A stretch of 64,000 nucleotides of DNA from the NCBI GenBank assembly GCA_023052935.1, contig CM041297.1:106569563-106633562 (forward strand). Direction: 5' to 3'. Below, piece by piece: positions 33,505-43,970 of the stretch. The notes under the pieces are model-generated. The model saw only the letters and a list, made by a program, of their open reading frames with translations, was not told where the DNA came from and made no database searches. The position numbers and the translations under genes are program-made. Each line of letters starts with the position of its first letter. Positions within the stretch are counted from its first letter, which is position 1. This DNA comes from Piezodorus guildinii (taxonomy: Eukaryota; Arthropoda; Insecta; Hemiptera; Pentatomidae).

Positions 33505-33756
33505 ACATTGACGTCATCAGTGGGCGTGGCCAGTCGATGACATCATCTCAGCCGCCCTGCTGACTAATGACGTCTTTTGTGATGAAAATGTCCCCACCCA
33601 TGAGGGGATTAGCCAGATTTCATGGGGAGCTGAATTTTGTGTGCACATGCCAGATTTCTTTCGTTGTTATTGGCTCATTATGCATGTTATAAGCTTTCCA
33701 GTCTCAAAACACCATACAGCAGAAGGTTGAGAGACAAAAATAAAATAAAGGTTAGT
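33505..33756 (+). promoter_or_regulatory. Promoter-like cluster: CRE sites, GC box, CCAAT, TATA-like, possible splice donor
   Basis: A perfect CRE TGACGTCA lies at 33509-33516, GGGCGTGGCC at 33522-33531, a CRE-like TGACGTCT at 33568-33575, an inverted CCAAT (ATTGG) at 33669-33673, a TATA-like TTATAAGC at 33687-33694, and AAAG|GTTAGT at 33747-33756 that could be a splice donor. Order and spacing fit a short promoter plus first non-coding exon on the plus strand. No coding exon was found downstream within the window. Motif-based inference only. It may equally be part of an unknown repeat. Confidence 0.25.
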
Positions 33757-34069
33757 CTCAACAGATTCCTACTGTTCAGAATATAATTTTTTGAAAAAAA
33801 TAAAATAAATAAATAATTTGCGTTCCAGCTAAGTGAATTTTTTCTTTTCCTTTCACTGCATTTAAAATGGAAATTTTTTTCAATAAGGCCTATTTTGATA
33901 ATTTTTATTTTTTTTTAAATGCTTCTAAAAATACAAATATTTTAAAACATCAACATTATCCAGAGGTTATTACCTTATTATTAAAGATAATGGATTACTC
34001 AAATGTCAAAATAATATTTTGGGTAATCATGAAGAATCTTATGTAAAAAAAAAAAAAAAAAAAAATGTT

Positions 34070-34720
34070 ATATAGTCAATTACCATATTTAGATTAGAAG
34101 CTGGTCAAATTTTGAACTTTCTTTCAATAACCTCCTTGAAATAAATGATGAGACCTCTAGTAAATTAAATGAAATCTCTACAGTATCCTTAAAGAAACAA
34201 AACATTTAAAGTGCAATTTTTATAACTCAACTTCATATTACTGCACGCTTCAGTATATGAAGTATGAAGCATTCGTTTAATTATAATCAGTGAATTAAGA
34301 TATTTTAGTAAGAGAAAAGCAAATACCGTTCGAAATGCAAGGATGATTATTCAGATGGATGTATTTTCTATAAACGATTTAACATAAAATAATGTTCAAC
34401 TTTTCTTCATTAATTTAAAGACACTTTATGCTGCGGGACTAGTCATGATACAGTGCGAGCCCTAAATTTTGCATATTCAGATTTAATTAGGATAGGGATA
34501 TTTAAGAGTACATGACATCGCACAGGCTCAGGATTACTATTTTACGTCTCCTCCAAAAGGCCTCATAAACATGAATTTTTTCCTTTCTTTAAAAAATCCC
34601 TTGGAAATCTGCCTGTTTTGAACGCGTGGACTTGGGCATAGAAGGATCTTATATACAGGTAATATTTCCTGTTCAACTCTTATACTGAACGGGTATTAAA
34701 ACCTAGAATATAACTTTGAT
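34070..34720. repeat. Direct duplication, left copy
   Basis: From ccatatttagattagaagct to gatccttatattta this segment closely matches 34945-35625, with small indels only. It includes a SINE-A piece. Confidence 0.8.
34420..34650 (-). mobile_element. SINE-A copy, minus strand
   Basis: Body words gacactttatgctg, gagccctaaattttgcatat, gacatcgcacaggctc and the tRNA-like remnant gaacgcgtggacttgggc match the family at 5.2 and 46.2 kb. The B box is mutated. Confidence 0.65.
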
Positions 34721-34739
34721 CCTTATATTTATAGACAAG

Positions 34740-34930
34740 TAGCAGTGTGCTATGAGATGGAATGAAGGGTATATGATGTAGCAATTGTATAATGGAAAAG
34801 GAATAAGTCTTGAAAATGGGGAAACAGCCCCGAAACGTCGACTAGTATGAAAAAATGATAAAAGGTTTGTGAAATAAAGTGATTGGGTGAGGAATGGAAG
34901 GCAGTGTGTGCTTTTTTTTAATGTTTAAAT
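34740..34930 (+). ncRNA. Hammerhead-like Penelope-type end between the two duplicate copies
   Basis: AGTC (34806-34809) can pair with GACT (34840-34843) as helix I. Between them are an 8-nt core TTGAAAAT (34810-34817), helix II GGGG (34818-34821)/CCCC (34828-34831), then GAAAC (34832-34836) and GTC (34837-34839). Fold geometry is intact but the core deviates from CUGANGA, so catalysis is uncertain. The unit lies only at the junction of the two duplicated segments. Confidence 0.5.
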
Positions 34931-34944
34931 AAATTCTCTATAAT

Positions 34945-35625
34945 CAAATAACCATATTTAGATTAGAAGCTGGTCAAATTTTGAACTTTCTTTCAATAAC
35001 CTCCTTGAAATAAATGATGAGACCTCTAGCAAATTAAATGAAATCTCTACAGTATGCTAAGGACAAAACATTTAAAGTGCAATTTTTATAACTCAACTTC
35101 ATATTACTGCACGCTTCAGTATATGAAGTATGAAGCATTCGTTTGATTATAATCAGTGAATTAAGAAATTTTAGTAAGAGAAAAGCAAATTCAGTTCGAA
35201 ATGCAAGGATGATTATTCAGATGGATGGATTTTCTATCCTATAAATGATTTAACACAAAAAAAATGTTTAACTTTTCTTCATTAATTTAACGACACTTTA
35301 TGCTGTGGGACTAGTCATGATACAGTGGGAGTCCTAAATTTTGCATATTCAGGTTTAATTAGGATAGGGATCTTTAAGAGTACATGACATCGCACAGGCT
35401 CAGGATTACCATTTTACGTCTCCTCCAAAAGGCGTTATAAACATGAATTTTTTCCTTTCTTTAAAAAATCCCTTGGAAATCTGCCTGTTTTGAACGCGTG
35501 GACTTGGGCATAGAAGGATCTTATATACAGGTGATCCCTCCTGTTCAACTCTTCTTCTGAAAGGGTATTATAACCTAGAATATAACATACAATAGAATAT
35601 AAATTTGATCCTTATATTTATTCTA
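34945..35625. repeat. Direct duplication, right copy
   Basis: Matches 34070-34720 nearly base for base over about 620 bp, including the SINE-A piece at 35285-35525. Offset between copies is about 865 bp. Confidence 0.8.
35285..35525 (-). mobile_element. SINE-A copy within the duplication
   Basis: Same body and mutated tRNA-like end as 34420-34650, so it was copied by the segmental duplication and not by new retroposition. Confidence 0.65.
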
Positions 35626-35960
35626 CAACTTTTACCGAAAAAATGTAAGTATGGTAAGAAGCTATAATTCATGAAAGCCGGATGACCAAGGGTCATTTGT
35701 CAGAAATCGCCGGAAAGTATTGATTTTCGTAGAGGACGATATGATTGAGAGTCGTATAGGACAAGGAGTGGTGTGTACACTACAAACAGTACACGTTATG
35801 TTTGTTTGTTTGGCAGTCACGTGCCATGTGTTTGTTCGGGAATTGCCGAATAGACCAGACAGCGTACTTCAAAACTAATCTGACCCTTACAGATGTGAGA
35901 TACTGTAATTGATTATTAATACTGCAATTAGATGCAATTCGTTTAAGGTTTCAGATTTTT

Positions 35961-36545
35961 ACTTTCACTTAAATATAGTAAGGGGAAATATTTCGAATTC
36001 AAGATTTCACCGGAAATACACGTTTTAGAGTCCCCTGTGTCCAAATGACCAAGTCTCGCAAAAAGGTCTGTGTCCGTGTGTGGTAAGTCTCGAGAAAAAA
36101 TCTAAAATTCATAAGAAACTGAAATTTTATATTAAAGACAACTATAGGCCCGAGATCTTACAGCAACTTTTAACTAAAAACTCAAAATCAGCTAACCAGA
36201 AAAGCCACTTTATTCGATTTTCTCAAAAACGGCTAGCACGATTTTTATTAAACTCGCTATATGGATGTAAAATTTAATGGGCTTTTAATATCATGTAGGT
36301 TTCATTCTGATTGAAACAGCCCTGTCGGCTTAGCTGCAGTTATTTTAAATTGTCTTCCTCTGAAGTATTTTTAATTTTGTAGATTAAAAAAAAAAAAAAT
36401 TAGACACATCAGCTTATTGCCATTGGCAAATAACCGCTAAATTGATTGTCATTCGCAAGTTGAGCGAATTTTATAAACGACTAAAGGTAAAAATCGCAAA
36501 ACTATTTTTTTATAACATTTTTTGTTTATGAAAATCTTTCATCAG
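35961..36545 (+). mobile_element. R1 repeat, 5' half
   Basis: Starts ACTTTCACTTAAATATAGTA and includes accaagtctcgcaaaaaggt, cagaaaagccactttatt and ctcaaaaacggctagc. The 3' half is missing. A 65-codon frame inside it is a by-product. Confidence 0.6.
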
Positions 36546-36938
36546 TTGATTCAATGAAGATGAATTAAATAATCACTCTTTTCTATTACATTAATTTAAT
36601 TGACATATTCAAAACCAAAATGTTAAAATTAAATTAAATTACATATTGGCGTGTAATCAGGAAACATCTGTATTTTTATTTTTATAATCTACATGGTATG
36701 TTGAAGCGTCATTACAATCTATTCCTGCTTTTTATTGAAGTAGATTCCCAGACAAGAATCCACGCCTCGTTTACAGCGGAACTGTCTGAGTATGCGGGGA
36801 CAGCTTGGAATCTTCTTTGACTCCACTGCCTCTAAGTGCTCTTCAAAGTGGTAGTAAGGCAAAAATAACTGATGAATTGAAACCATGAAACTATTCATCA
36901 CTAACCCTTAGTCATCATTCAGACTTCCTGCTGTGGCG
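36546..36938. other. Unrecognised DNA
   Basis: A 60-codon minus-strand frame at 36719-36901 has no recognised domain. Nothing else seen. Confidence 0.45.
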
Positions 36939-36939
36939 T

Positions 36940-37145
36940 TCAAAATATTACTTCCTGGAGAGGGGATTTGTGTCTCTCAACCGCACTTTTGACAGATCTT
37001 TCCTAACCCGATTCTCGTCCGAATGGAATCCTTTTCCTTCAATCTGATACCCTTCTGACCTTCTAATCCGTCTTTTCAATCACTTCCTTTCTGTCCGATT
37101 CTCAAGAACTCTAAACAGATTTGCTGATTTCTGTAAAATTAGTAA
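36940..37145 (+). pseudogene. Jockey-type LINE C-terminal fragment
   Basis: The plus strand reads RTFDRSFLTRFSSEWNPFPS and then a stop, followed by LIRLFNHFLSVRFS. This is the usual RSF.IRS...WNS.P block with substitutions. Confidence 0.55.
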
Positions 37146-37929
37146 ATAAAACAGAGATGAAAATTGTTTATTTAGGATTTTTTCGTGAGTTGAATTCGAA
37201 CATTTAACCATATTATTTCATTAAAATTTCATGAATATTGTTAACCCCTTTTGATTGAAATTAGGATTAAGAATTGTATATATATTTTCTTTTCAATAAA
37301 AAAAAATCTAAATTATTATTAGAAACCACCTCTAAATCTATTTATTATTATAGTTCTTTTTTATTTATTTTTTTGTAATATGAATCTAGAGGGACTTTTT
37401 ATTATTATTAATATTAATAAAGAAATAACTATTGGCTATTAGTCTATTAGCTATTAATGGTATACAAGTATGCCACTGTGTAGATGACATTAAGTATAAC
37501 TATTGGAGTTTTAATATCTTTTATAAACAGCACGATTTTATATTTAGCCTAGCAACTGAGAAGAAGATTTAGTGAAAGTATGGGTCTTTTGTGTAATTAC
37601 GTTTTTATGAGCATAAATATAATATTCATCTTTATAAACTAAAGACTAAATAAAGTCATAAATGTATTTATTCTAAAAATTAATATCATATGTACAGATA
37701 TTAAAAGTTTATTTATATATAGCAAAGTAATTGTGGTAAATTATATAATATTTTACCCTGGGAAATATTTCGTTAAGATTTAATTAATACAAGAAGTAGT
37801 CACCATGTTATATTAATACAACTTTCCAGTACTTCCCGTTTTTTCAATTCAGTGAAAATTATTTTAGTTTTAAGTATTTTATCGAGTACTATATTCTCCA
37901 TGATTTCAGAATATAACCCGTCATCTATA
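37146..37929. other. AT-rich DNA, no gene seen
   Basis: Low complexity. No frame or repeat boundary identified. Confidence 0.5.
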
Positions 37930-37934
37930 GTGGG

Positions 37935-38165
37935 TTTGTTTATTTATTTAACGTCACTTTATGATACTGGGGCTAATCGGACAGTGAAACAGTGGGGTCC
38001 TAAATTTTGCCTACCCAAGTTTCATTAGGATAGAGATCTTTAACGAGTACCTGACATCTCACAGGATCCCCCACCTTCTTACGTCCCCTCCGAAGGACGC
38101 CATTAAAAAACCCTAGGACCACCTGCAGATTTGAGCCCGAGACCTTTGGCATAGAACGCTTCTAT
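37935..38165 (-). mobile_element. SINE-A copy, minus strand
   Basis: Contains acgtcactttatgatact, taaattttgcctacc, gtacctgacatctcacagg and the tRNA-like cacctgcagatttgagccc, in which the B box is mutated. Ends in the tttatttatttaacg 3' tail at the low-coordinate side. Confidence 0.7.
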
Positions 38166-38224
38166 AATAGGTATTTTGGATTTACAAAATATGTTCAAGA
38201 TAAATATGTCTAATATTTGGATAT

Positions 38225-38400
38225 AAAAGTAGGAAGAACTTGCTGGGGCGGACATGTGGCCAGAAGGCTCACAATACTAAAGAAGTTGTTAAAAAAAAGT
38301 TATAACAAGAAGAGGAAGACCAACGTTAAGATGGACAGAATATGTAGATGAAGATATGAAACAGTCTATGAAACAAGAGAGTAGCAAGAATTAGAGGTAC
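38225..38400 (+). pseudogene. RTE-like LINE RT tail fragment of another family
   Basis: CWGGHVARRLTILKKL in one frame and TRRGRPTLRWTEYVDEDMKQ in another correspond to the 'W.GHV.R......K..' and 'RRGRP..RW...V.ED' blocks of LINE endonuclease-reverse transcriptases. A frameshift near 38300 separates them. The flanks give no 3' tail or TSD. Confidence 0.55.
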
Positions 38401-39417
38401 CTAACTAGTACGTTAAGTGCAGAATGTTCTGAATTTTCCCAAGTTGTAAGTAAAAACTAGTTAAGATTATGTTACACTGGTCGGTAACGAAATCTTCCAT
38501 TAAATAAAAATATGAGGAGCTTACTATGCTAAATCGATGTTTTTTCCTATGAGATATAGACAATTTTTAAAGTATTTTTTTTTAATTTCTCATACCAGAC
38601 CAGTGTTATTAGAGTAGTTTTTGGAAAACAAATATCGATATAATGATTTTATTTATTTTTAGGTTTTCCTGGATATATAGGACTATGTAAGGATATTACA
38701 GATAAAAATCTAATTGCTTATAAGATCTTCTTATATAAATCTATAAGCGAAGATAAGCAATTTATTTATTTTAACTTTTCAAATAGTCACGATTAGGGTG
38801 TGCCATTATGTTATAGAAGTTTTTGAAAGGAGTTATTTGTTTTTGTTTTTTATTATTTTAAAGAGAAAAAAATTGTACGAAATTATTACCAAAAGGTGAA
38901 TTTATGATTTTCATTGTTCGAAACATTCTTTAATTTAAGTTAAATTTAAATAAGTATAAGCTAATTTAAAATGTCTTAAAATTTTTCATAAGTATTGTTA
39001 TATCAGCCTCGAAAAAAAAAAGAAAAGAAAAGTTAGGTTTTATTTTAATAAATTATTAATGATAAAGAGCTGGTTAAAAATATATTCTTGACATGACCTG
39101 CTCAAGTTCATTGAGTTAATAAATTATTGGCCATAATATAACTCAAGCGAGTTGCCAAAAGTAATCAGCTGTTGTCATGTAAATTCTATGTCTAATTATA
39201 TTCCTAATTCCCATACCGGGCATAGCACCCTTATGAAGCTGTAACTGTGGAATTAGTAATTAGCATGTTTGACCTTCAATATTATAACAGCAATAGGCAC
39301 TTTCATATAATTACAAGCCTGTTTGTTGTGTGTACCTATTTTAGTAAGTAATACTATTTTAATTTATACGTATTATGAGTATGTACTATGTTTAGGATAA
39401 TATCCAATATTTCTTAT
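38401..39417. other. AT-rich DNA, no gene seen
   Basis: No frame, RNA gene or repeat boundary identified. Confidence 0.5.
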
Positions 39418-39724
39418 ATGAGGAAGATGGTTGGGGGTGCGGTCATAAATTAGAAACACACATTTAAAACATGCTAAAACAAAAATTAAAACAGTGCTAT
39501 TTTAATTATGTGCCGACGTTTCAGCCTACAATGTGGGCCTCCATAAGGGTTGACTCTGAGACGGTGTCTAAAGAAGTCACTTCTTTAGACACCGTCTCAG
39601 AGTAAACCCTGATGAAGGCCCAGCCCACATTGTAGGCCGAAACGTCGGCACATAATTAAAATAGCACTTGTTTTAAATGTGTGTTTCTAATTTATGACCG
39701 CACCCCCAACTATCTTTCTCATCT
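39418..39724. repeat. Near-perfect 300-bp palindrome of a Penelope-type terminal repeat
   Basis: Arms 39418-39577 and 39579-39724 are reverse complements apart from an about 20-nt insert in the left arm and a few substitutions near the hammerhead core. The centre is AAGAAGT-C-ACTTCTT. Both arms run outwards from GACACCGTCTCAGAGT through a hammerhead-like core to GAAACGTCGGCACATAATTA and a GTGCGGTCATAAATTAGAAA end. Two copies of one terminal repeat joined head to head, with the coding body absent. Confidence 0.8.
39605..39650 (+). ncRNA. Hammerhead-ribozyme-like motif, intact core
   Basis: CTGATGA (39609-39615), one A, helix II GGCC (39617-39620)/GGCC (39635-39638), GAAAC (39639-39643), GTC (39644-39646). 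All conserved hammerhead core positions are present, and the palindromic ACGT gives the 2-bp helix III typical of dimer-acting minimal hammerheads. Helix I is weak (CC/GG). The extra A before helix II recurs, as T or A, in the other copies here. Confidence 0.6.
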
Positions 39725-40367
39725 AATTTCACAACGGTCAACAAAAACTCCATCAATATTTCTTATAAGTTAATTTTTGTTAATAAGCGTTTAGAAAAGC
39801 ATAGTTTAAATGTTTCGATTCGTTTTTATGATTTTTTATCCCCTTTATTATGCACCAGAATACATAAAATAAACATGAGTTTTTTTGAGGCGTTTTTTAT
39901 AATTTATTAATGTTAAATGTAATTTATAATCGGAATTTGATAAATAATGTTTTCTATAAAACCTAAAACGTATGTTGTTTGATATATTTTAACATTATAT
40001 AATTATACTCTTATCAAGCCTGTAGTAGAAATTTACAATATGCTATTTACTTTTGGCCAATTGAGCTGAAAATTTAACATTTTGATAAAGTGTTAGCTTA
40101 GAATTGATTTATTGAAATTTACTTCTTTTTCTCTTATATGTCTTCTTTGCTTGATCAGTAATATCTTACCAGGAATTAAATAAATGTTATGAAGTTGATA
40201 TTATGAACTGACTTTGTATATTTGAGAAATATTCTTTACACATAATGGTATTGGTACTGAGTGAGTCTAATTTGTTTTTTCTAATACTTAATTAATATAT
40301 TTTAAACCATAAAAATAACCACTTTAATAATTTATAAACCACTCGAAATATTAAGTTTTTTTATTAC

Positions 40368-40406
<39 letters not shown>

Positions 40407-41798
40407 TATATATATATATATATATTAATTAGAAATGAAATAATTACAGAAATTTTGAAATTTGATTAGTAATGCCTCTTACTCAAATTTAAATATATTA
40501 ATTTAATTTTTCATTTTGATTTATCAAACTTACCCCAATACTCGTTAGTGAAGGAAATTTTTTCTTAAGCATTTCTTTCGATGGTTAATACAGGAACCTA
40601 TCCTGACACTAACACTGCCGACACTTTACACAAGATGACACAAACACGACCTGAGAACGCCATAACAGGTTTCATAACATGAAAAGTTAAGTTCAATAAA
40701 AGAAAAAAAAAATTGTATTCATTATACTTCTGACACAGTAAAGAAATTGATGAATCTCCTTAATACATAAGTTAGTATCGCAAAAAATGAAATATTAACA
40801 TACATTAAAGGTTTTTTTGTATAGGGTTAGTTTAATTAAATTATATATTATTTTTTAAATGTTTTATCCATATTATTATTTTTGTTTAAATTTGCGAAGG
40901 ATGGTAAATTTTTTCAGCATTATTAAAAGCCATAAGAAAATTTACAATAAATGATTATACGTCCTTTTGGTTGATGATTTGTGATTGTAATGGAGTAACT
41001 GATTAATTCCATGGATTATGATATTGAAATATCATATAGTAAATACAGTATAAAGCATATATATTTATTTGAAATACGTATTACGACTAACTCGGACGGT
41101 AGAAGGATAGATTTAAAAAAATTAAATAAAGCTATTATAAATTAAAAATGTCATTAGTGAATAATGTATCAGATAATGAATATGGTTACTTGGTTTTATA
41201 GCTTTTTTTGAAATAAATTTGACGCTGTTAATTTTTATTATAATTTCTAAATCGTACATAAAAAAGATATAAATTAATTTCAGGTATATTGCTTTTTAAA
41301 CAGTTCATAAAGGATTAATTCATCTAGATAACGATTTTAAAATTCAACGAACGTATCGGCTCTAATTTAATACTATATTTTCTATTAAAACACATCCGAA
41401 AAATATTGAAAAATAAGGATAACAAATATATTATTTTTGAGTTATGGGGATGGGTTTGTTCGGGAGCTGTATCGGATTTCTCCGGGTTCCGAAGAAGGAG
41501 GTATGATGAAACTCTACTGTGTCTGAATCGAAATTCTCTCTTTAATCCAAAACTTAGTTTCACAATTTTCCCGTTTTTTCCGGATACGGAGATAATTCCG
41601 GTAAATGCTCACCTAAAACACGAATTCGACACCTTCCCACGAAGCCGGTTCTCTACAGACTGAAGCTGGATTCGGTTTATAAATAACAAACGTACGTCGG
41701 TCACCAATTTTAGAAAAGCCAGTGCTGCTTCCTATATTTCGATCTCAGAACCAGTTCCTTTGAAAATAAAAAATATCAAAATCCACTCAGTTCTTAAT

Positions 41799-41800
<2 letters not shown>
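39725..41800. other. AT-rich DNA with a (TA)n tract; an unexplained GC-richer segment near its end
   Basis: A (TA)n tract spans about 40372-40426. Around 41440-41760 composition is more even, and frames of 79 (minus) and 85 (plus, 41406-41663) codons overlap. Neither has a recognised domain. No splice or promoter signals convincing enough to call a gene. Confidence 0.4.

Positions 41801-41867
<67 letters not shown>
41801..41867. repeat. (TA)n tract at the left edge of the Penelope-like element
   Basis: About 68 bp of AT dinucleotide directly abutting the left inverted repeat. A second tract flanks the right side at 43971-44003. Confidence 0.95.
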
Positions 41868-41870
<3 letters not shown>

Positions 41871-42055
41871 TTTGTGTTGTTCTTAGGTTGCAGTCAATGA
41901 ATAAACAGTTTTATCTATGCGACGTTTCGAGAATATATTGTTCTCATAATCATGCCTTAACAGTGGAAAAAAACAGAACATTAATATTATTGTACAATAA
42001 TTAATATATGATGTTATTGTTAGAGATATAAAAAAGAGTACATTGAACAATGAAT
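41868..42055 (-). repeat. Left inverted repeat of the Penelope-like element
   Basis: Reverse complement of 43753-43940 over all 188 positions by eye. Contains the minus-strand GAAACGTCGC at about 41929-41938 preceded by a GAGAA/TTCTC helix. Confidence 0.85.
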
Positions 42056-42085
42056 AAATGATACTATGGTATTAATTAATGATAA

Positions 42086-43477
42086 TATGATATTAATTCC
42101 CCTACATACGAACTTTCCAAATATTTAGCCAATATTTTAAAATATCTGTCAACTAACAAATATAATGTTAAAGATTCTTTTGAATTTCACGGAAAAATTA
42201 CCCAAATCCATGTGCCCACAGGTTATAAACTAATTTCATTAGACGCCTCCTCTCTATTCACTAATATTTGTATTCTGAAAATTAAAGAAATAATTGAAAA
42301 GAAGTGGAACAAAATCGAAACACACACAACCATCCCCAAAAACCAATTTTTGAAACTCCTCACCCTCTGTACGGATAGAGGATATTTCCAATTTAATGAT
42401 AATTTTTATGTTCAAAAGTATGGCTGCCCCATGGGATCCCCTATTGCTCCAATTCTGGCAGACATTTACTTAGAAGAATTACTCGATACAGTTATTCCCA
42501 AAATTCCATTCAATATTCCGTTTTTATTTAAATTTGTAGATGACATCATAACCGCAATACCCACAGAAAATAATGAAGAAGATATTATATTAACTGAATT
42601 TAACAAATATTCACACAGACTGACATTTACGATTGAACATGAAACTAACAATAGTTTACCATTTTTAGACATACTCTTAATTCACAAACAAAACGGGGAA
42701 ATAGAAACCAAGTGGTGGCAAAAGCCTATTCATTCCGGTAGATACATCCACTATAAAAGTCAATGTCCTAATAGGTATAAAATCAACACAGCAAAAAATT
42801 TAATAGATCGAGCGAGAAAATTAACCTCAAAAAAATACCAAAAAATCGCGGAAAATAAAGTAGTTGACCTCCTTTTAGAAAATGGTTATCCACACAAACT
42901 CATATGTAAACTACTAAAACAGATACCAACGTCACAAAAACAACAACACAATGAGAACAGCACCAAAATATATTACACTATCCCATACATACCCACACTT
43001 TCCGAAAAACTTGCAAAAGCACTTAACATTAACAGAAATAATAGTGATTCTGCCATTACGTACAAAAATATAAATACTTTATCAAAATTATTTACAAAAA
43101 CTAAAGATTCCGACAAATTAGACCTTCAATCAAATGTAGTATACGAAATACCTTGTGAAGACAAATGCGGAAAGTCTTATTTTGGAACATCGGAACAATA
43201 TTTAAAAAGGAGAGTATACCAACACAAATATAGCTGCACTTCAATTAAAAAAGACCCAAATAAACCTGACCAAACTGCCCTCACTACTCATTTCAGAAAA
43301 ACGGGACATTCATTTAAATTTCACTCACCGAAAATTATTCATTATGAAAAAAACAGCTTCAAACGAAATTTTAAAGAAATGATTACCATAGAGAAATATA
43401 AAAATCGCGCCATAAATAAAAAATCGGATGTCCAAAACCTAAATGCATGTTACTCGAATTTGATAAACACATATTAA
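42086..43477 (+). CDS. Penelope-like element polyprotein: RT palm plus GIY-YIG endonuclease (5'-truncated)
   Basis: The frame is open from just after a TAA at 42083-42085 to the stop at 43475-43477. No ATG begins it, and the first possible start, a GTG at 42212, is unlikely to be genuine, so I treat it as an N-terminally truncated protein. It opens with SPTYELSKYLANILKYL, typical of the region before RT motif A. Counting from the GTG: motif A LDASSLFTNI (10-19, Asp11), motif B YGCPMGSPIAPILADIYLE (70-88), motif C FVDD (108-111), and a thumb-like part with SLPFLDILL (148-156) and HYKSQCPNRYK (180-190). The C-terminal GIY-YIG-type domain starts VVYEIPC (309-315) with Cys315 and Cys319, SYFGTS (322-327), LKRRVYQHK (331-339) and ALTTHFRKTGHSF (356-368). 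The usual YIG is YFG, and the common Glu of the R..EH segment is Gln337. RT fingers are lost. Role: target-primed reverse transcription of its own RNA. No disabling stop within the remaining frame. Confidence 0.85.
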   Translation, partial: YDINSPTYELSKYLANILKYLSTNKYNVKDSFEFHGKITQIHVPTGYKLISLDASSLFTNICILKIKEIIEKKWNKIETHTTIPKNQFLKLLTLCTDRGYFQFNDNFYVQKYGCPMGSPIAPILADIYLEELLDTVIPKIPFNIPFLFKFVDDIITAIPTENNEEDIILTEFNKYSHRLTFTIEHETNNSLPFLDILLIHKQNGEIETKWWQKPIHSGRYIHYKSQCPNRYKINTAKNLIDRARKLTSKKYQKIAENKVVDLLLENGYPHKLICKLLKQIPTSQKQQHNENSTKIYYTIPYIPTLSEKLAKALNINRNNSDSAITYKNINTLSKLFTKTKDSDKLDLQSNVVYEIPCEDKCGKSYFGTSEQYLKRRVYQHKYSCTSIKKDPNKPDQTALTTHFRKTGHSFKFHSPKIIHYEKNSFKRNFKEMITIEKYKNRAINKKSDVQNLNACYSNLINTY

Positions 43478-43752
43478 AATTTTAAAAAATAAAATAAACG
43501 TCTTAATAATAATACGAAATAAAACGAAAACAACTCAACAATAGGAGGGAGAATACCCCAGACACCTGACATCATCATAAATGCCTGGAAAATCTTCCAT
43601 ACTTGAACGATTCCTTTTTTATTTTTTCAGTGTTCTTTCAAAGCTTGTAGGCTTAACATGCCTAATTAAGACACTATTTTGTCCAAAATTGTAAGTAATT
43701 TTATAATAATGTAAATCCTAATTTAAAATATCTATGTACCTACTGTATTAAT
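43478..43752 (+). other. 3' untranslated region of the Penelope-like element
   Basis: Non-coding AT-rich stretch between the stop codon and the right inverted repeat. It includes a pyrimidine-rich run cctttttta/ttttttcag at about 43611-43630. No other feature seen. Confidence 0.5.
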
Positions 43753-43940
43753 ATTCATTGTTCAATGTACTCTTTTTTATATCTCTAACAATAACATCAT
43801 ATATTAATTATTGTACAATAATATTAATGTTCTGTTTTTTTCCACTGTTAAGGCATGATTATGAGAACAATATATTCTCGAAACGTCGCATAGATAAAAC
43901 TGTTTATTCATTGACTGCAACCTAAGAACAACACAAACTT
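43753..43940 (+). repeat. Right inverted repeat of the Penelope-like element, with hammerhead-like motif
   Basis: Carries GGC, the 8-nt core ATGATTAT, helix II GAGAA/TTCTC, then GAAACGTC and GCATAG (about 43850-43895). Helix II and the GAAACGTC module are canonical, but the core lacks C3 and G8 of the hammerhead consensus. The distal part ends ttgactgcaacctaagaaca. The same distal words recur at 57.36 kb. Confidence 0.75.
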
Positions 43941-43967
43941 AAATTATCAACAGTCGAGAACTGATCA

Positions 43968-43970
<3 letters not shown>

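Larger units (their letters stand above)
41868..43940 (+). mobile_element. Penelope-like retroelement with 188-bp identical inverted repeats
   Basis: The element consists of a left inverted repeat (41868-42055), a short spacer, a coding body (42086-43477), a 3' UTR-like segment, and a right inverted repeat (43753-43940). I compared the two repeats base by base and saw no difference, which implies recent origin. Each repeat contains a degenerate hammerhead-like motif. Inverted or partial terminal repeats around a truncated body are known for Penelope-like elements, whose 5' copies are often rearranged. The N-terminal part of the RT is missing, so this copy is probably not autonomous. Confidence 0.85.

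Noticed and set aside
41406..41663. 85-codon plus-strand frame before the Penelope-like element as its N-terminal part
   Set aside because: It is separated from the element by a (TA)n tract and the inverted repeat, and its sequence shows no RT finger motifs.
43611..43631. Pyrimidine-rich run ending in cag as a splice acceptor in the Penelope-like element
   Set aside because: It lies after the stop codon, with no downstream coding sequence to join.
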